Of a DNA stretch of 6,729 bases, positions 5,269-6,729 are shown piece by piece. The notes below the pieces were generated by a model. That model saw only the letters and a list, made by a program, of their open reading frames with translations, did no database searches and had not been told where the DNA came from. The DNA lies in contig JAZTYA010000022.1 of the NCBI GenBank assembly GCA_045636705.1, forward strand, positions 1 through 6,729. The letters run 5' to 3'. Within the stretch, counting starts at the first letter, position 1; every line of letters starts with the position of its first letter. This DNA is from SFWF01 sp045636705. GTDB lineage: Bacteria; Bacillota; Clostridia; Oscillospirales; Acutalibacteraceae. Made by a program: the position numbers and the translations under genes.

Positions 5269-6324
5269 ATGAGTGAAATTACAAAGGTTGACTCTAATTT
5301 TATAGTTGAAACCAATATAGGCGAAAAGGATATTAAATTTTATAATGCTCTTACGGCGCCCTTTAAGGTTTACGGCCTTATTTATGAGAATGAACGATTC
5401 AGAAGAATGCCCGAAGAGGTAGCTTTAAGCGTAAGTAAGGCAACCCACGAACTACATGCCCACACAGCAGGAGGCAGACTTAAGTTTAAGACCGATAGCG
5501 CCTATGTCGCAATTAACGCTAAAATGCCCTGTATGTTTAAAATGGCTCATTTTGCATTTACAGGCACCGCAAGTTTTGACCTTTACTCAAGAGAGGAAGA
5601 GGGCGACAGATACATAAAAACCTTTGTAGCGCCTTTTAGTTCAAATACCGGATACGAAAGTATCATCTATTTTGAAGACAAAAAGATGCGCGAAATCACA
5701 ATAAACTTTCCACCATACAGCACCGTTAAGGAACTGTACGTTGGACTTCAAGAAAATGCAAAAATAGAAGAGCCTACTCCTTATGAGATAGAAAAGCCTA
5801 TCGTTTATTACGGTTCATCAATAACCCAAGGGGGATGCACTTCTCGTCCCGGAAACATATACCAAAATATAATTGCCAGAAGAATTAGCGCCGACTATGT
5901 AAACTTGGGCTTTTCGGGAAGCGCATTAGCAGAGGATAAAATAGCCGAATATATCGGTGGACTTGATATGTCGGTCTTTGTATATGACTATGACCACAAC
6001 GCGCCAAACCCCGAATATTTAAAGAAAACCCACGAAAAGATGTTTTTAACCATTCGCGAAAAGCATCCTTCTTTACCTATCGTTATGATGTCAAGACCTC
6101 GATATTTCTTAGACAAGGATGCAAAAGAGCGCCTCTGTGTTATTAAGGAAACCTACAACAATGCATTGGCTAGAGGGGATAAAAACGTTTATCTTTTGGA
6201 TGGACCAACCCTGATGGCACTGGCCAAAGGGGATGGCACGGTAGATAACACACACCCCAACGATTTAGGATTTGCATCCATAGCAAAAGCACTCGGCGAC
6301 GTTTTAGAGCAAATACTAAAGTAA
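5269..6324 (+). CDS. SGNH/GDSL-family hydrolase with GxDLY N-terminal domain
   Basis: The product is 351 aa from the ATG; an in-frame GTG at 5260 would add three residues. The N-terminal beta domain (about 20-160) carries the GxDLY-type motif GTASFDLY (99-106). The C-terminal SGNH domain has GSSIT (182-186) with nucleophile Ser184, block II Gly214 (NLGFSGSAL), a block III variant with Asn244 (DYDHNAP), and the catalytic pair Asp326/His329 (DNTHPNDLGF). The architecture matches PF14607 plus PF14606 proteins, thought to be esterases or acylhydrolases, perhaps carbohydrate deacetylases. There is no signal peptide or membrane segment, so it acts in the cytoplasm, unlike many secreted relatives. 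It follows the FAD oxidoreductase gene by 18 bp and is probably co-transcribed with it. No terminator is visible after its TAA. The substrate is unknown. Confidence 0.88.
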   Translation: MSEITKVDSNFIVETNIGEKDIKFYNALTAPFKVYGLIYENERFRRMPEEVALSVSKATHELHAHTAGGRLKFKTDSAYVAINAKMPCMFKMAHFAFTGTASFDLYSREEEGDRYIKTFVAPFSSNTGYESIIYFEDKKMREITINFPPYSTVKELYVGLQENAKIEEPTPYEIEKPIVYYGSSITQGGCTSRPGNIYQNIIARRISADYVNLGFSGSALAEDKIAEYIGGLDMSVFVYDYDHNAPNPEYLKKTHEKMFLTIREKHPSLPIVMMSRPRYFLDKDAKERLCVIKETYNNALARGDKNVYLLDGPTLMALAKGDGTVDNTHPNDLGFASIAKALGDVLEQILK

Positions 6325-6326
6325 GG

Positions 6327-6355
6327 TTGCATAAAGATTTTTATTGTGGTATAAT
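6327..6355 (+). promoter_or_regulatory. Extended -10 promoter of the PLP enzyme gene
   Basis: TTGCAT (6327-6332), a 17-bp spacer and consensus TATAAT (6350-6355) are seen, with TGTG plus one base directly before the -10 (6345-6349), a full TRTGn motif. It starts 2 bases after the esterase stop codon and 57 bases before the start codon of the next gene. Transcription should begin near 6362. No T-box, S-box or other leader structure fits in the short leader. Confidence 0.8.
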
Positions 6356-6383
6356 TTTCTATATTTTACAAGAGGTATAATTA

Positions 6384-6729
6384 ATGATTTGCAATTCGAT
6401 TTTAGATGCTCTCGGCAATACGCCGATAATAAGGCTTAATCATATGACAGGCCCCGACGATGCCGAAATTTTGGTAAAGTATGAGGGACTGAACGTTGGC
6501 GGTTCGATAAAGACCAGAACTGCGCTTAATATGATACTTAAGGCAGAGGAAAAAGGCCTTATAAATAAGGATACAGTAATCGTTGAGCCCACAAGCGGAA
6601 ACCAGGGTACCGGTTTAGCTTTAGTCGGCGCGGTTAAGGGATATAAAGTTAAGATTATTATGCCCGACTCGGTAAGTGAAGAAAGAAGAAAACTGGTTGA
6701 GCATTACGGTGCAGAGGTTATCTTGGTTC
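6384..6729 (+). CDS. Cysteine synthase-like PLP enzyme, N-terminal part (3' end outside the window)
   Basis: The frame is open from ATG 6384 to the window end (115 codons, MICNSILDALGNTPIIRLN onward). The SD AAGAGG (6370-6375) is 8 bases upstream. This is fold-type II PLP enzyme sequence of the cysteine synthase/cystathionine beta-synthase group: the LGNTP motif (10-14), the PLP lysine Lys43 in GGSIKTR, and the phosphate/substrate loop PTSGNQGTGLA (69-79). These enzymes replace the O-acetyl group of O-acetylserine with sulfide or another nucleophile. Two positions differ from typical CysK: KDR is KTR, and TSGNTG is TSGNQG. It may therefore be a divergent cysteine synthase or a related beta-replacement enzyme, so I give no gene symbol. 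The C-terminal two thirds are missing. It has its own promoter. Confidence 0.88.
   Translation, partial: MICNSILDALGNTPIIRLNHMTGPDDAEILVKYEGLNVGGSIKTRTALNMILKAEEKGLINKDTVIVEPTSGNQGTGLALVGAVKGYKVKIIMPDSVSEERRKLVEHYGAEVILV

Noticed and set aside
6325..6383. Sulfur-responsive leader (S-box or Cys T-box) before the PLP enzyme gene.
   Set aside because: The leader from the predicted start is only about 20 bases, too short for either, and no conserved T-box or SAM motif is present.

Overview
The window looks like a chromosomal segment of a low-GC Gram-positive bacterium, most likely a clostridial Firmicute. The reasons are AT-rich codon use, strong AAGGAGG-type ribosome binding sites, sigma-A-like promoters with 17-bp spacers and TG-type extended -10 elements, U-tailed hairpin terminators, and protein families common in Clostridia. 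All genes are on the + strand. No species can be named from the sequence alone.

Layout. (1) 1-861: the C-terminal part of a large serine recombinase (zinc ribbon, coiled coil, DUF4368-like tail) whose catalytic domain lies left of the window. It marks the right-hand part of a mobile element. (2) 862-1046: two back-to-back hairpins (a minus-strand-type terminator, then a plus-strand terminator), a possible element/chromosome junction, and a promoter. (3) 1047-1739: an unrecognised two-helix membrane protein with a charged C-terminal domain, closed by a long hairpin terminator. (4) 1831-3918: promoter, palindromic operator candidate, TetR-family regulator, ABC ATPase and ABC-2 permease. The three genes overlap by 4 bp and 1 bp, so they form a compact self-regulated export operon. 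(5) 3938-6324: promoter, FAD-dependent oxidoreductase and a cytoplasmic SGNH/GDSL-type esterase 18 bp apart. (6) 6327-6729: an extended -10 promoter and the first 115 codons of a cysteine-synthase-like PLP enzyme, cut by the window end.

How the genes work together. The TetR protein probably represses its own operon and senses a compound that the ABC-2 transporter exports; the substrate cannot be read from sequence. The oxidoreductase and esterase are probably co-transcribed and may act on one substrate, perhaps a modified sugar, but this is inference. The PLP enzyme has its own promoter and need not be linked to them.

The most unusual structure is regulatory. The -10 region and leader of the oxidoreductase gene sit inside a 41-bp near-perfect inverted repeat. 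Its left arm pairs with the ribosome binding site, so read-through RNA from the export operon would hide that site while RNA from the gene's own promoter would not. A weaker version of the same layout is seen at the tetR promoter. I see no clear evidence of a wholly new multi-gene system, and no tRNA, rRNA or CRISPR array.
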